DNA of 64,000 nt from Hypholoma sublateritium FD-334 SS-4 (Eukaryota; Basidiomycota; Agaricomycetes; Agaricales; Strophariaceae). A program made the position numbers and the translations under genes. The first letter of the stretch is position 1. Every line of letters begins with the position of its first letter. A model generated the notes under the pieces. That model was not told the DNA's origin. It saw nothing but the letters and a program-made list of their open reading frames with translations, and searched no databases. Shown piece after piece: positions 1 to 12,752 of this stretch. The stretch lies in contig KN817532.1 of assembly GCA_000827495.1 (NCBI GenBank), forward strand, positions 377,388 to 441,387, in the 5' to 3' direction.

Positions 1-3000
1 CGGACAGATGTCGTACCCCGTCTCGCTCGACGAGAGCGGCGTGTGTTCGCCGACGCCAACGCCGTTGCTCGACGTCGTCGACACGCCATTGCTCTCGCTC
101 TGCAGCGTGTAGCTCCCGCTGCCTGGTGTGTAGCTCCCGCTTCCCGGCGTAAAGCTGCCGCTGTTGGTATAGCTCCCGCTCGGCGTGTAGCTCCCGCTGT
201 TCGTGTAACTCCCGCTCTGCGTGTAACTCTCGCTCCGCGACCTGTCGCTCCCGGTGTAACTGCCGGTATAGCTCCCAGTCGGCGTCCGGCTGTGACTTTC
301 CAACGCAGACCCACTGCGGCCCGAGCCGAGCGAGTCGTGCGCGCTGCCCGGCGTGTACGTGCCCGTGCCCGTGCCTGTGCCCTCCTCCTCCTCCTGCGAG
401 ACACTGTCCCGGTCCGACTGCGACGCCGACGCGTCCGTCTGATACCCTGACGTATACGAGCGCAGACTCGCCGCACCGCGCCGCCGGATCTCCTGCGCGC
501 GCGAGAGCGTCGACGGCGAGTCCGCGAACGACACGTCCGACGCGCCGCTGCCGCTGCGGTACGACCCCGCGTCGCTCAGGCGGTAGCTCGCCGTCAGCGT
601 CGCCGACGACGGCGTCTGCGTCTGCGACGCACTCCCCGTAAGCCCGCCGGTGAAGCTCGTCGCGCCCGTCACGCTGGTCGCGCCCGTCACCGTCATCGTG
701 CGCGGCCCGCCCGTCGACGTCAGCGACGTGTGCGAGAAGTACGTCGCGCGCGCGCCGTCCGACGAGCCGCTGAAGAAGTGCTCGTCCGACACGTCGGACC
801 GCGCGCGGTCGGAGCCGCGCCCCGTCGACGGCGGCGGCGTCATGAAGATGTCCCGCCCGAGCGACGACCCGCTCGAGATCGTCACCGGCGACGCGCCGAC
901 CAGCGCCCCGCCGCGCGCGCGGTCCACCGCGGACTTGAACTCCTCGTCGAGGTCCGCCATCGAGCCCGTGCGGCGCAGCGCGCTGCCGCGCCTGGGTGTG
1001 ATCACGCGCGCATCGCCCGGGTAGACATACTCCTGGTTCTGGATCACGATGTCGTCCACCGTACGCGAGTGGTGCGACGAGACAAAGGACGACTGCCGCG
1101 AGAGCGACGCGGTTGACATGAAGTCAGAGATGTCCGGCAGGGTGCTGAGCGGTGGCACGAAGACGGTCGAGCGCGAGCCGTTGCTGGAGACACTGCTCCG
1201 GCTGTCGATGGAGAGGATGGTCCTGATGGAGCCGGTGGGCGAGCGAGTGACGGACGCCGAGTCTGGCACAGCGACAGGCCTGTTGACGGTCTCCCTATTT
1301 TACAACGCATATTGAGCATAAAACTGCAAAAACAATAGATTGGACTAACCAAAGCCGGTTGACCCATTTTTGTCTCTCGAGGAGACTCTCCGCCGCCAAC
1401 CTCTCGACGCCGTCTGCGTACAGCATATGGAACGGGACCAACATCTCCATCAATGGTTGCGAGTTTGCCTCGGCACTTTGCCGCCTTGCCGCAATGGTGC
1501 CCACGTCGTCGCGAGCACTGGGATGCGTCGGCGAGGGTACCGACTGGACGCTTGTGCAGTTGAGGAGGTCGAGCGCTACAATGCCGCGGCCACCGCCAGG
1601 AGAAAGCCACGACAATAAAAGCATGTGCGGGTAGAGCAAGGCCTGGCATCTCTGCCAGCGGTATGGCGGCGACGCGTGCACGTTGAGGTACCACAGCAGA
1701 CCAATATGAATCGGCTGTATCCACTGTCAGTCAGTGTGTACACAGAAACAATAAAAAATGGCTTACTGGTTCGGAGCTTTGTGCATAGTTGCTAATCTCA
1801 TTCATATCCAAACCCGGCGGGAACACGCCGCTCCTCTGCCTCCTGATGCTCGCGTTTTCGGGCACGTCCAGCGACACCGGCCGCGCAGGCGTTACCTGCG
1901 TAGCCGCGCCCTCGCGCGACTCCCGCAGCCGCTCCCGCGCGCCCCTGAGTTGCCGCCGGATCCCCGATAAGCTGTCGTTCTCGCCTGTCTGCGCGTATGG
2001 CGGCGACACCGACGACGCGGGCGATTTCTCCCCGGGCCGCGTCGGTGTGCGCTCTTTCCACAATGCGACGATGTTTCGCACCGACGCGAGCGGCGACCGC
2101 GGCGATGTCTGCGGGCGCCGGAGCCCGCTCGTCGGCGTCACGGATGTGCGCGTGAGCGTGTCTGAGTCATATGTCCGGAACTCGTCTGTCCTGGAGTCGG
2201 TATAGGTCCGCGTGTCGGTATAAGTCCTCGAATCCGTGTATGTCCTGCTATCTGGTGTGCCTTGGGTATTGCTGGTATACGATGTCGCGCTTGGAGCAGC
2301 GGTGTATGAGGGTGTAGTGTATGAAGCTGCGCTTGGAGCAACTGTGTACGATGGCGTAGTGTACGAAGGTGTGGTATACGATCCAGAGGTATAAGTTGCC
2401 GCGCGCGGCCCGCTGGGCGTTGTCGACCGCGCCCCACTGCTCGTCCTCGGCGGCGGCGACAGTAAGCTGGAGCGCGTGTCCGGCCCGGTATACGACCCGC
2501 TGGACCCCGTGCCTGATTTCGACGGTGACGATGGCCGCGAGCCCTGCCCGTACCCTGTGGTGCCCGACAGGCCCGTGCCGAACATTGGGCTGGACGGGCG
2601 GTACCCCGGCGTCGACGTCGTGCGCGAGTGCCCGCCGCTGGGGCTATGCGACTCGAACACCGCCCGCAGCTCGCTCAGCCGCCCGGGCGGCGGCAGCGTC
2701 CTATCCGCGCTCGGGTCCGTGGACGCGCGCGCGTGCAGCCCCACGCCCCCGAGGATGGCAGAGCGGCGGAAATTGTCCGGCGTAGAGAGCCCGACGCGCC
2801 CGACGTTGGTGCTCGAAAAGGCGGATGATGATGGGCGCGACTCCTCCGTGCGCTCCGTGATTTTGCTCAGCCGCTTCCTTGGGTCAATAGATTGTGTAGG
2901 CGGCGACCGCGGCGAGAACGTAGGAAGCGACACAAATGATGGGGATCCCGTGTACGTGCCCGAGTACGTAAATGTGCCCGTCGCGGATGCAAATGTTGGG

Positions 3001-3368
3001 CCCCCAGAACGAGGCGACCCTTGCGACGACCACTCCGTCAGCGCCTGCTCCGTGTTGTCCAGCTCGTTGTCCAAGTGAGTCAGAGTGGCGTCCACCTCGT
3101 CGAGAGAGTTGTCGTCGCTGTAGGCATCATCGTCGTGTTCTTGAGAAGGAGAAGGGGAAACGAGGAGGCGGCGCGTGTTGTGGGCCGAGTTTTCGCTATC
3201 TGAGGAGTACCGCTGGGTGTCTAGTCAAAATAGACGGCTCAGCAGAATAACGAGGTGATATGAATAAACCTCACCAGTGTAGGAATATCTTGTATTTGGA
3301 GAAAACGTATCTGTGAAAGTCGTGGTCCCCTCTTGGGGAGACCAGATGTCGGATGGATTGCTGCTCAT
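1..3368 (-). CDS. PH-domain protein with Ser/Thr/Tyr-rich repeats (partial, C-terminus beyond window)
   Basis: Four exons read on minus: 3275-3368, 1767-3220, 1350-1714 and 1-1294, with introns of 54, 52 and 55 bp. All three junctions keep phase. The visible part is about 1069 residues and the stop lies off the window. The ATG at 3366-3368 opens a Ser/Pro-rich N-terminus, followed by an acidic stretch and a heptad-like helix (about residues 60-85). A long low-complexity region with SYT/YTTPSYT repeats follows. Exon 3 encodes a pleckstrin-homology fold: a WYLN strand, a MEMLVPFHMLYADG strand, then the C-terminal helix ERQKWVNRLW with the conserved Trp. The last exon is again Ser/Thr-rich and ends in GSYT repeats. 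PH domains usually bind phosphoinositides or protein partners at membranes. The exact role is unknown and I infer a cortical or signalling scaffold. Confidence 0.82.
2190..2420 (-). repeat. In-frame minisatellite coding YT-rich repeats
   Basis: Short units with GTATA/TGTA steps repeat inside exon 2 of the PH-domain gene. They encode variations on SYTTPSYT, then TYTDSRTYTDTR. A second block of the same character lies at about 100-300 and encodes GSYTNS/GSYTPS units. Such coding minisatellites often vary in copy number between strains. Confidence 0.7.
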
Positions 3369-3460
3369 CGATTAGAGGAGCATATCCGGCTTGCTGGGGG
3401 AACAAAAGGAGGCAAACGCAAGGCAAACGACTCGAATTGCCGCCGTACTGGCATCAACCA

Positions 3461-3780
3461 ACCCTTTCTTTAGGGCAGGCCCTTTCGCGACGCGACTCTG
3501 TATTCACGTGACCCGCTTGGCCGGTGAGCACAATTGAAGTACTTACAACCAAAGTACAACGTCAGTGAAAGTACTTAGAAAAATGAGTTGTGTATGGGCT
3601 TGTATGGGCCAGGTGTATGGTTCATGATAAGGTACCTATTTCAGTAAATAAATCCTGAAGATTTACAGTATGGTGATGGTGATGGCCCCAGGCCTTCTCG
3701 CCGGCGCGATGCTACTCCCAATATACGTGACTCGTTTAAGTACCTGCCAGCTGTTCGGAATATTTCGGACGGCCAGAAAT
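3461..3780 (+). repeat. Dispersed repeat copy A (E-box containing), pair with 8226-8640
   Basis: Three blocks recur in the same order at 8226-8640. The first is a block of about 58 bp with GGGCAGGCC, TCGCGACGCGACTCT and CACGTGACCCG. The second contains AGTAAATAAATCCTGAAGAT. The third contains CGATGCTACTC and CAATA. The spacing between blocks differs. Both copies have the same orientation and lie upstream of minus-strand genes (start codons at 3368 and 7790). Confidence 0.75.
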
Positions 3781-4642
3781 CTATCTAATGTCTACTCGTG
3801 CACGCCGCTATCATCCATGCGGCCAAGGAGGTATAATCACTCCCTACCCAGCGGGGCGTCAACGCCACGGCGCATAACATCGGGCTGCACGGCGAAGGTG
3901 CCGCCGCAGTGTATGGGTGGACGTGCTGCCCTCTGCTTACCTATGCGCTGCGGTGCGTCGCAGGGCGCGGGGCACAGGCAGCGAGGTGCAGGCGGATGGG
4001 CGCAAAGGAGGGAGGAGGCAGTGTATGGGAGGCTGGAGTGGGATGGGGACTAACGGTGAGTCGAGGGCCCTTTGATATGTAGCTAGCTAGCCCGTGTACG
4101 TGCGTAGCTGATGGAAATAGAATGTGTATGTCGGGACGAGAATTCGGGCGCTGAGCGAACGGCGGTGATCTGTTCGTCCGCTCGATTCTTTTGTTCAGTG
4201 CTCGGTATCGCGTCTGCTGCTCATATAGATGTACAGAATGTTGTTGAGTCCTTGATCTCAGTTAGAAATGACATTGCATGTGTAAAAATTGTTGACAGGA
4301 ACTGTGTATCTACAAGTAATAGACATTCAGAGCCTTCTGCACACAGCCCCATCTTCCACTCCAGCAGACCCATCCCACCCAAAAATCCATGCTAGCGGGA
4401 CCCTGCATCTTACAACACTCCGAGCGCCCCGTGAAATCGTCTAAAACCGGGGAATCGCACGAATAACGGAAAGCGCGCCCAATGGATGCACTGGGCCGAG
4501 CCGCAGACAGGCTTCTCGCCCAGAAACGCAGCACGCCGGGCGGTACCTGCCCGCACCGCACTAGCAGCCATGGCTACCCTTAATGGGGGATATATTATAT
4601 CTTACGGCGTACTTTCTTCGTCGCCGCGCGATCCGTATTCCG

Positions 4643-5470
4643 TGCGCTGTGCGAGAATCGGGGCAGCGGGATCACATGGTGGCGAACCTGCGATGGGGCG
4701 TGAATATCTTTCCACAAAGTTTATAGATGCACACCAAACTTTGCTCGTTGGCGAAGAACATGTTTATTTACGTGTTTTCGGAGTTTGGGAGCAGATAATT
4801 GACATCTTCTCATGGGCGTCGCAGCGCAGTGTGAGAGATGCCGTGCTGTGTTCCATGACAATGGAGACTCGCGCCGTCGCATTCCTGTATCTCTAGACTC
4901 GGCGTTATTATTAGCTCCAAACAGGTGCTCTTATCGTAATGTAAAACGTCTTTTTTAGTTCGAAACGGAGAAGTTAGAGAGGAGAGGATGGTGCATTGGA
5001 GATGACCACCACTTGAGAACTCCGGAGTGCCGACTCCCAGTACAGCGTCCGATGTTTGTCGAGTCTATTATATACATATTTACACTATATTTAATTCATT
5101 TCACAGAAAGTTTCATTGCGCGCTTTGCGAGAATTGAGGCAGAGTGATCATTTAGGGGGGACTCGCAATACGACATGAATATCTCGCCGTAGAGTCTGTC
5201 TACGCATTCCATATCTTGACCAGTGAAGAAGTATATGTTGCTCTAGTTGTAAGTTAACAATTGGAGCGTTTAATTGATATTTGCGTACAGGCGTCGCAGT
5301 GCAGTGTGAGACACCCCGCGCGCGATCCATGCCAATGGAGACTCGCGCCGCCGCGTTCCTGCAGTTCTAGACCAGGCGCAATTATTAGCTTTAGGAAGGA
5401 TCCTCTAGCGTAATGTGAGACGTTTTTCTGTATGAAATGTGGAAGCTACGGAGGAGAAAGAGGAGGGTGA
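4643..5470. repeat. Two diverged tandem repeat units of about 475 bp
   Basis: The sequence from about 4643 to 4990 recurs from about 5118 to 5470. The best block is at 4815-4898 and 5290-5373. It shares GGCGTCGCAG, GCAGTGTGAGA, CAATGGAGACTCGCGCCG and TTCCTG...TCTAGAC. The reading frame is not kept between units, so this looks like non-coding duplication. Confidence 0.7.
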
Positions 5471-5883
5471 GAGCTGAACGGCGCTTGGGATCTGCGGACT
5501 CTCCATGTCGCGGCCGCCGCTCTATGCGCCCGTACGATGCATAGTATATGCACTAGAGTAACGTCGTGTTACACTACACACTACAACGAATATGTGGATT
5601 TACAATTGGTAGTGGACGCGAGCGTCCACATTGGGTGGCACATTATTCAATTTATAAGTGCCAAGGAGCATTTTTAGTATAATAATATCTCGAAAAGTGT
5701 TGTATATCTGCGAGGATAATAAAAGTGCTTCACAATGAATGTTTGATTAACTATATGCGAAGTACAGGTATACAAATTATGGGATTGGTTCGTCAAAAAA
5801 TGCACGAGTTGTTCAACGAATCATCCCCAGCTGCATTTGCCGCGCTGTCAACGACCTTCCTCGTCGCAGGCTCTGCAGATGCA

Positions 5884-7790
5884 TTACATGTAATCCTCTT
5901 CGTCCATATCATCCAAGAACCAATTCGCCTTAGCCTTGGCCCGAACATCTTCCTCTGGGATCCTCTTCAACACTCCTAGCTTTACCACCGTAGCAAGGGC
6001 CATGGCCATTTCGTAGTGTTCGTTGGACACCCAGGTCTCCGTCTCAAAGCCAATCATGCTTCGTAACCCCTCAAAATTCTCGTCTGCTATTTGAAGTTTT
6101 GCACGCAGCTCCTTCGTCTTCCGCAGGTCCTCGGGTTCGAACGCGACTTGACACGGCACACCTTCCCTCGTAAGCCTCTCCGTTGCCTCTATCAGCATAG
6201 TCTTCAGCGCGTGGGTCTCACCTTCCCACGGAGCACCGGCTTGGTCAAAAAGGCGGTAGATGAACATGGACGCAGGGTCCGACAGCGCATCATGGTGGAG
6301 CTTGTTGTACTCCTCCGTGTTCTTGACGTAGTGGAAGTGGACGAGACGGCAGTGGTAGACCCCCCTTGCGTAGCTCTGCTCGGATTCGTCAAGCTCGTCC
6401 ATATTAGCCGGCAGTGAGGGTGGGATGAGAGCCTGCGAGACCGGGTCATTGTAGTTCTGCATGCGATCAGGTATACCAGCGAGGAGAAACATGGGTAGGA
6501 TCGAGGCGTGTTGCCAGTCGAGCAGGCTCACGATTTTCAACTCGTTAGAGTTGGGCGGCGTCGACACGATGACATTGCTGTGCTGGAGATCGGGATGCCT
6601 GATGCGGAAACGATGGAGGGCTGAGTTCTTGGGAACGAGCGAGGGTACGACGAGAAGGTAGCGTTCAAGATTCTCGACGTGGTCTGAAGGTGGCTGCTCC
6701 TTGTACCCATATGCCTCCCTTCTTTCACGCTGGAACGGTAGTAGCGGTTGACCAAACTTTTCCAGATAAGCCAGCTCCTTCCGAGCTGCTGCTACAAGCG
6801 CTGCCTTGGCGTTTTCGTCTAAAATCTCGATTAGTTCTGGAAAGTTCAACAAAACAAAAAAAGGTAGAGAGTTGTTGGAGAGTTGCGTACATGGTCCCCT
6901 GTCTACATCGAGCTCTGACCTCCTTCCGTACCACATATGCAGCCTGGCATCGGGACCAACGCAGAAGCGCTCGTCGCTGAGCGGGATGCCCGTCCTCCCT
7001 GCTACCTTCTCCAGATCGCTGGTATAGTAGAGGCTTCCACCAGCCGGAAAAGGAATCGACATCAAGCGAGATTCGAGTTGAACGAGTTGACGCAAAACCG
7101 AAACGATATCCCCTTCCTCCAGCTCTGGCCACACGTCACTGAGCTTCGCGCCTCTCATAAACTCCATGAAAATATACTCCGTCTTCGCAGCGTTGTCCGA
7201 CGAAGGAGAGTAATCGTAAACCTCGGGCACAGGCAGACCAGAGAAACGGAGGAAACGCATTGTGGCCACTTCACTAGCGATGGCGTAGAACTTGGGGCCC
7301 GTGACGGGGTACGGTATGCGGGCCACCATCTCGAAGCCGTCATGCATGGTGATAAGAAAAGTCCTGTTAAAGCCGCCCTCGGCGAGCTTTACAAATGTAT
7401 TGATGTCTCGCGAAGACCGACCAACAGACTGCGCCGCAAGTCGACAAAGCTCATCGACGTCGAACTCACGTCTGCGCTCTGCGAGGCGAAGATCATTGTT
7501 GACGCTGAATGTGCGAGATTACAGATTAGACATATGCATTAGAGACAAGCCTCATACATAAGACTGAAGACTTACAGCCAGCGTCCCGATGAATAGTTAA
7601 AGATATCACCAGGAGAGCCTGACATGCCCGAGAATGCACGACGGGGCAGTCGCCAACATGTCCAAGTGAAGTTAGAGACTGAGTAGGAAGGATATGCTGA
7701 ACGCAGCGAGAGAGGACGGTGCAGAGCCGGAGAGGTTGAGACTGAAAACAAAGGGAAAACGAGCCTCGCACGCCCAAGGGAGTAGCGCAT
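5884..7790 (-). CDS. APH-fold phosphotransferase-family protein (AIM9-like), probably mitochondrial
   Basis: Three exons on minus: 7576-7790, 6891-7504 and 5884-6818, giving 587 aa (588 codons with stop). The first exon encodes an Arg/Ser/Leu-rich, acid-free N-terminus (MRYSLGRARLVFPLF...), typical of a mitochondrial presequence. The glycine-rich segment LAEGGFNRTF follows. The catalytic-loop-like HPDLQHSN (a Brenner-type HxD...N) and LLDWQHA, at the place of the DFG Asp, mark the aminoglycoside-phosphotransferase/choline-kinase fold. The C-terminus DDMDEEDYM is acidic. Basidiomycetes carry many copies of this AIM9-related family and the substrate is unknown. The second intron (6819-6890) is supported because splicing restores the family-like GPYENAKAAL. 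The unspliced frame is open but adds 24 unrelated residues. Confidence 0.85.
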
Positions 7791-7865
7791 GCAGGGTGCC
7801 GATGGTTGGAAGAGGGGATCAAGCTCGAAAAGAAGGGCCGCGGGCTTGATAAGGAGAAAGATCTC

Positions 7866-8220
7866 ACCAACAGCCCCGCCCTTCTGACGCGAAAGATGTT
7901 CGATCTTCGCGAGAATCCTCACCCCATCAAGCGGACACTACCAACAATCTGAGCTCTGTTCCCCCACCGGTATCTGCGGAAAGTCTCCCGCCCGTCGTTG
8001 ATAGCCCTGCTCCCTGCTGTGTCTCCTCCATCTCTAAAAGAACGCATCAATTCGGACCAACTAGTTCCACACCAACCGAAGCCTGCCGCTGAAGCGAATT
8101 TCGTTCCAGAGCACCCATCTGCTCCCCAGCAGCAGGACGGGTTCGGCAAGAAGAACAAGTTCCAGAGCCACCACTACAACGGGCTTGGAAAGTTTGGACG
8201 GCAGAACACTCCTGTCATGT
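7866..8220 (+). pseudogene. Possible gene fragment with one frame break
   Basis: On plus, a coding-like Ser/Pro-rich frame runs from about 7870 to 8015 and includes NNLSSVPPPVSAESLPPVVD. It then continues in another frame to about 8220 as KPAAEANFVPEHPSAPQQQD and KKNKFQSHHYNGLGKFG. There is no start codon in the first part, no domain and no clear splice pair across the frame change. It abuts the dispersed repeat copy B. It could be a relic exon or chance. Confidence 0.25.
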
Positions 8221-8225
8221 CATCC

Positions 8226-9582
<1,357 letters not shown>

Positions 9583-9835
9583 TCTTGGTAGTCTGTGGGT
9601 GTGGGTGTGATGGGTTTAACGCGAGATCGTGGTGTTAGTGGGAGGCTGGTGGAAAGGCGTTTACTACTACTTCAATGCCCTTGTTTGGTATTTCCATCCG
9701 GCGCAAATAACCGGCACGGTGCACAATTCCGAATTCGGAACCGCCCAGACGGTTGACTTTTAGTTGACTCCTCCTCAACTCCTCCTTCAGACGATAATAA
9801 TACGCGCGATTAATTTCTAATCCATCTCTAGAGCC
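9583..9835. promoter_or_regulatory. Divergent promoter between RBX1 and TBCC, with palindrome
   Basis: The 253-bp gap between the two divergent start codons must hold both promoters. It contains the perfect 14-bp palindrome TTCCGAATTCGGAA at 9727-9740, next to a CCGGCGCAAATAACCGGC partial palindrome. I do not recognise the binding factor. Confidence 0.5.
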
Positions 9836-11049
9836 ATGGACAACTCAAAGTGGACCTTTCTGCAGACATTCACGCCGCAATTCCAAGCAATCGCGTCGGG
9901 TCCGCACATGTCTGCCTTACACCGATACAGCCCCATCTAAACATTGCCGTAGAGCTGGAAGCCAAAATCGAGGCAGCAAAGCTCGCGCCCGCGCCGACGC
10001 AGGAATCTTTTCAGGACATTTCTGTGCTCCTCTCAAAGGCGACCAAGATCCTCGCCGATGCCACTGGGGGAATCCCAACGTACGACCAAAGGCAGTACGA
10101 GATCGTGCGTCTGCTGCATTAATAATACGGAATATGCTAATGCGAGATTTCTGAAATAGCAACTGAAAGCCTTCGAACGCTCGATCGAGTCTCTCCGCGC
10201 GTCGAGTGCGCCCAAGCCCAAGTTCGCGTTCAAGCGGAAGGCGCCTAACCCCGGTGCGGTCGCCACATCGACCGCGCAGGTGGCTGTCGCACCGACGCCG
10301 ACACCCGCTCCCGAAGCACCGTCCTCGACTTCCTCTAACCTTGTACTATCATCGCAGTCGCACAAATACATCACGCGCGCAGACCTCGCCGCGCACGCTC
10401 AACAGACTGACCTGTCGATATTCGACCTCGAGCACTGCGTCGTCGATCTACTGCCGCCCGATGCATCAGATGCGCCAGATGCAAAGAAACACATCTCTAT
10501 CTCTGCGCTGCACGCACGCAACCTGACGGACTGTGTGCTGCTCCTGCCTACTGTCGAGGGGAGCGCGCTGCTGCACGATATGACACGTTGTGTAATAGTG
10601 GTAGGGTGTCATCAGGTATAACTGCACGCTTGCGCGGTTTTGCGGCTGTATACTGCCGATCTGACGTGAAATGGTGTTTTCAGTTCAGGATGCACTCGTC
10701 GACGAAAATCGACGTCCTGCTGGCGATCAGCTCAAACCCGATCATCGAGGACTGCAAAGCGATTCGCTTTGCTCAGTATCCGGACATCTTCAAGACACCT
10801 TCGGAACGCACACAGGTGCGATCTCACCAGCGCGGCTCTCGTTTGAATCTAGTCGATGTCACTGACGCGAATACCCAGACATTACCCACCATATGCGTGC
10901 AAGATTTCTCGCACATACGCGCGACGCCGTCGCCCAACTATTCCACGATGACTGACGACGACAGAGTTGGCCTCGCAGATGCCCTAGCGCTGGCACATCG
11001 CAGTCGCAGTTCTATCGATGAGCTCTCCGATGTGCTCCTCCCGAAGTAG
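9836..11049 (+). CDS. TBCC: Tubulin-binding cofactor C (TBCC), C-CAP/cofactor C-like domain
   Basis: Five exons: 9836-9899, 9953-10104, 10160-10615, 10684-10815 and 10879-11049. They total 975 nt and encode 324 aa. The N-terminal helical bundle (residues 1 to about 90, MDNSKWTFLQTF...) resembles the TBCC N-terminal domain. A Pro/Ala-rich linker follows, then the beta-helix C-CAP domain with HISISALHARNLTDC, CVIVVGCHQFRMHSSTKIDV and IIEDCKAIRFAQYP. The Gln-Phe-Arg at the exon 3/4 junction matches the conserved region carrying the catalytic Arg. Cofactor C acts as a GTPase-activating protein in the last step of alpha/beta-tubulin dimer assembly. The last intron (63 nt) is free of stops, so a retained-intron isoform is possible. 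Confidence 0.93.
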
Positions 11050-12302
11050 TGGGCGTGGTTACATATACATTATTAACGATACCTGATGTCTTCCGATTTA
11101 CTAGGACTAACACACTGCTCATAAGTTATAGGATTATCACCCGCCTTCAGCGCGCCGCAGCTGGTTACTGGCAGTCACCCGAGGGGACGCGAGGTAAGTA
11201 ATCCGACCGCAGATACATTTTCACGTCGATTCTCCGCGCATATTTTGGTGATGTATTCAATTATTGCGCTCAGTGGGACCCATGACTGTCACCGACACGA
11301 ATGGATGTGCTTATTGAAGTTTATATTCGTTCTAACCGGATTGACATACCCCATCCTTCATTTACATTCCCCGTCGCTTCGGACCTACCACCTCATCTTT
11401 CATTTCTCGGCCATGATGAACTTTCTGCCTGGTTTCAAATGCCTTACCTGGTCGTGCAGGGCAAACCAAGCGCGATCACCGCCGGACGCTCTACTAAGTT
11501 CCATACCTGCCCGCTGTTGATCTGTCCTGTTATTCCACAGTAGGATAGGTAGATTGTGGCCATAATTAATTTCCGAAGGGTAGGTGTCCGACCGTGTCGT
11601 GTGCGTGCATTACCTCCTGCGCACTGCAAGGGTACTCCCCAGGTCATACAACTCCGAAAGGATCGAGATGAAGGACGGCAGGAAACATATCCACTTCGAG
11701 CAAAAAATTATTCTGGAAACGCACATATCATGTATCTACGTAGTTGTTACACCTCCTGTAAGGTTTTATGTTGTTGGGCGCCTATTTAATTATCTACTTG
11801 GCTTCAAGGCCACGCGGCTTTGGCCGGCGACGATGCAAGTCCCTCTTCTGTTTCCGTTTCAACAATTGAGAACAATAAGTAGATAACTACAAAAAGTGGT
11901 TGTTGCTTTCTATCAAATGCCTTTCGGTATGTACGTAGAAGTGTTGTAGAAGTGTGTAGTTTAGAGCAGTTTAGAGCAGTATCAAATATATTTCTATTTT
12001 TACTTATGCAAGGAGAGAAACCAAATGGAGGAAACAACATTTCAAGCAAACCGGATACTTACATCCAGCACCATCAGGTAAAATTGAAAGTTTATGCTGT
12101 ATCAGTGTGCTACGGAGATGGAGGGAGGGTAAGTTGCCAGAGCACATCCGAACACTGGCAGGCGAGTCGGAGGCGGTGTTCATCTGCCTAAATTTTACGT
12201 ACGCAAGTCCATGAGGCCGGGCATCCGTCTCCACATCGACTCAACATTCTGCTTTCGTCCACCTTGCTTCCTCTTTCTCTTTTTTTGCCCACTGATTCCA
12301 AA
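11050..12302. other. Intergenic, one weak open frame
   Basis: I see no supported gene. A plus frame at 11301-11543 reads as plausible protein (RSNRIDIPHPSFTFPVASDL). A GTAAGT donor upstream (near 11192) could precede it, but no domain or complete model emerges. Confidence 0.4.
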
Positions 12303-12752
12303 ATGGCCGACGGAGGAGATCCTATATCCATGATCTGCGGGGGCTGCTGTACGTCTGCACTAATCCACTTGTCCGCTGCCCGGGTGTCCAAGCGCGCATG
12401 CTCACCGATGGCCGCACTGCACAGGCCTCGTCCTCTTCTCGGGCCTCACCGCATTCTGCGGCACCCGTGAGTCCCACAACCACGTCTTCGCGGTGTCAAC
12501 CCTGACGCGTGGATGCTCTCGATAGAACGATATGGCGGTGGCAGCGGCAGCGGGCGTAACGCCGGGTGCTGCGACTCGTGCTGCCGGTCGTCCTTCGACG
12601 AGGACGCGTTCGACGCGCAGGTGAAGAAGGACCTGGAGAAGACGCGCGACCCCAATGCCCAGCCTGTACCAACGGCGCAGATGACGCCTGTGCAGCCCCC
12701 AGCCGAGAGCGTGACGGGCAAGGGCGCGACAACTGCTGCCGTCGGCCCGTAG
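12303..12752 (+). CDS. Small Cys-rich basidiomycete protein
   Basis: Three exons: 12303-12348, 12425-12466 and 12526-12752. They total 315 nt and encode 104 aa. The short N-terminus MADGGDPISMICGGCC is followed by a hydrophobic stretch (LVLFSGLTAFC) that may anchor in a membrane. A Gly/Ser run and a cysteine cluster (GCCDSCCRSSFDEDAF) come next, with an acidic/basic helix (KKDLEKTRDPNAQP) and a Pro/Thr tail. Proteins of this layout recur in agaricomycete genomes, with no known function to my knowledge. The CC/CC pairs suggest palmitoylation or metal binding (inference). It is easily missed by gene callers because the first two exons are 46 and 42 nt. Confidence 0.8.

Larger units (their letters stand above)
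3369..5883. other. Intergenic stretch with repeats, no supported gene
   Basis: Small open frames occur (for example plus 3670-4053 and 4486-4896), but none has a recognisable domain or consistent splicing. The stretch holds one copy of a dispersed repeat (3461-3780) and two diverged tandem units (from about 4643 and 5118). The first 100-200 bp presumably contain the promoter of the minus-strand PH-domain gene. Confidence 0.6.

Noticed and set aside
43..1116. Plus-strand Arg/Pro-rich open frames at 43-450, 650-1024 and 730-1116
   Set aside because: They are antisense shadows of the GC-rich last exon of the PH-domain gene; composition is extreme and there is no domain.
1044..1724. 226-codon minus frame reading through the PH-domain exons
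   Set aside because: It crosses two introns in the wrong frame; the spliced PH-domain reading is far better supported.
6819..6890. In-frame extra 24 residues in the APH-fold protein
   Set aside because: This is an intron; splicing restores a phase-correct family-like sequence.
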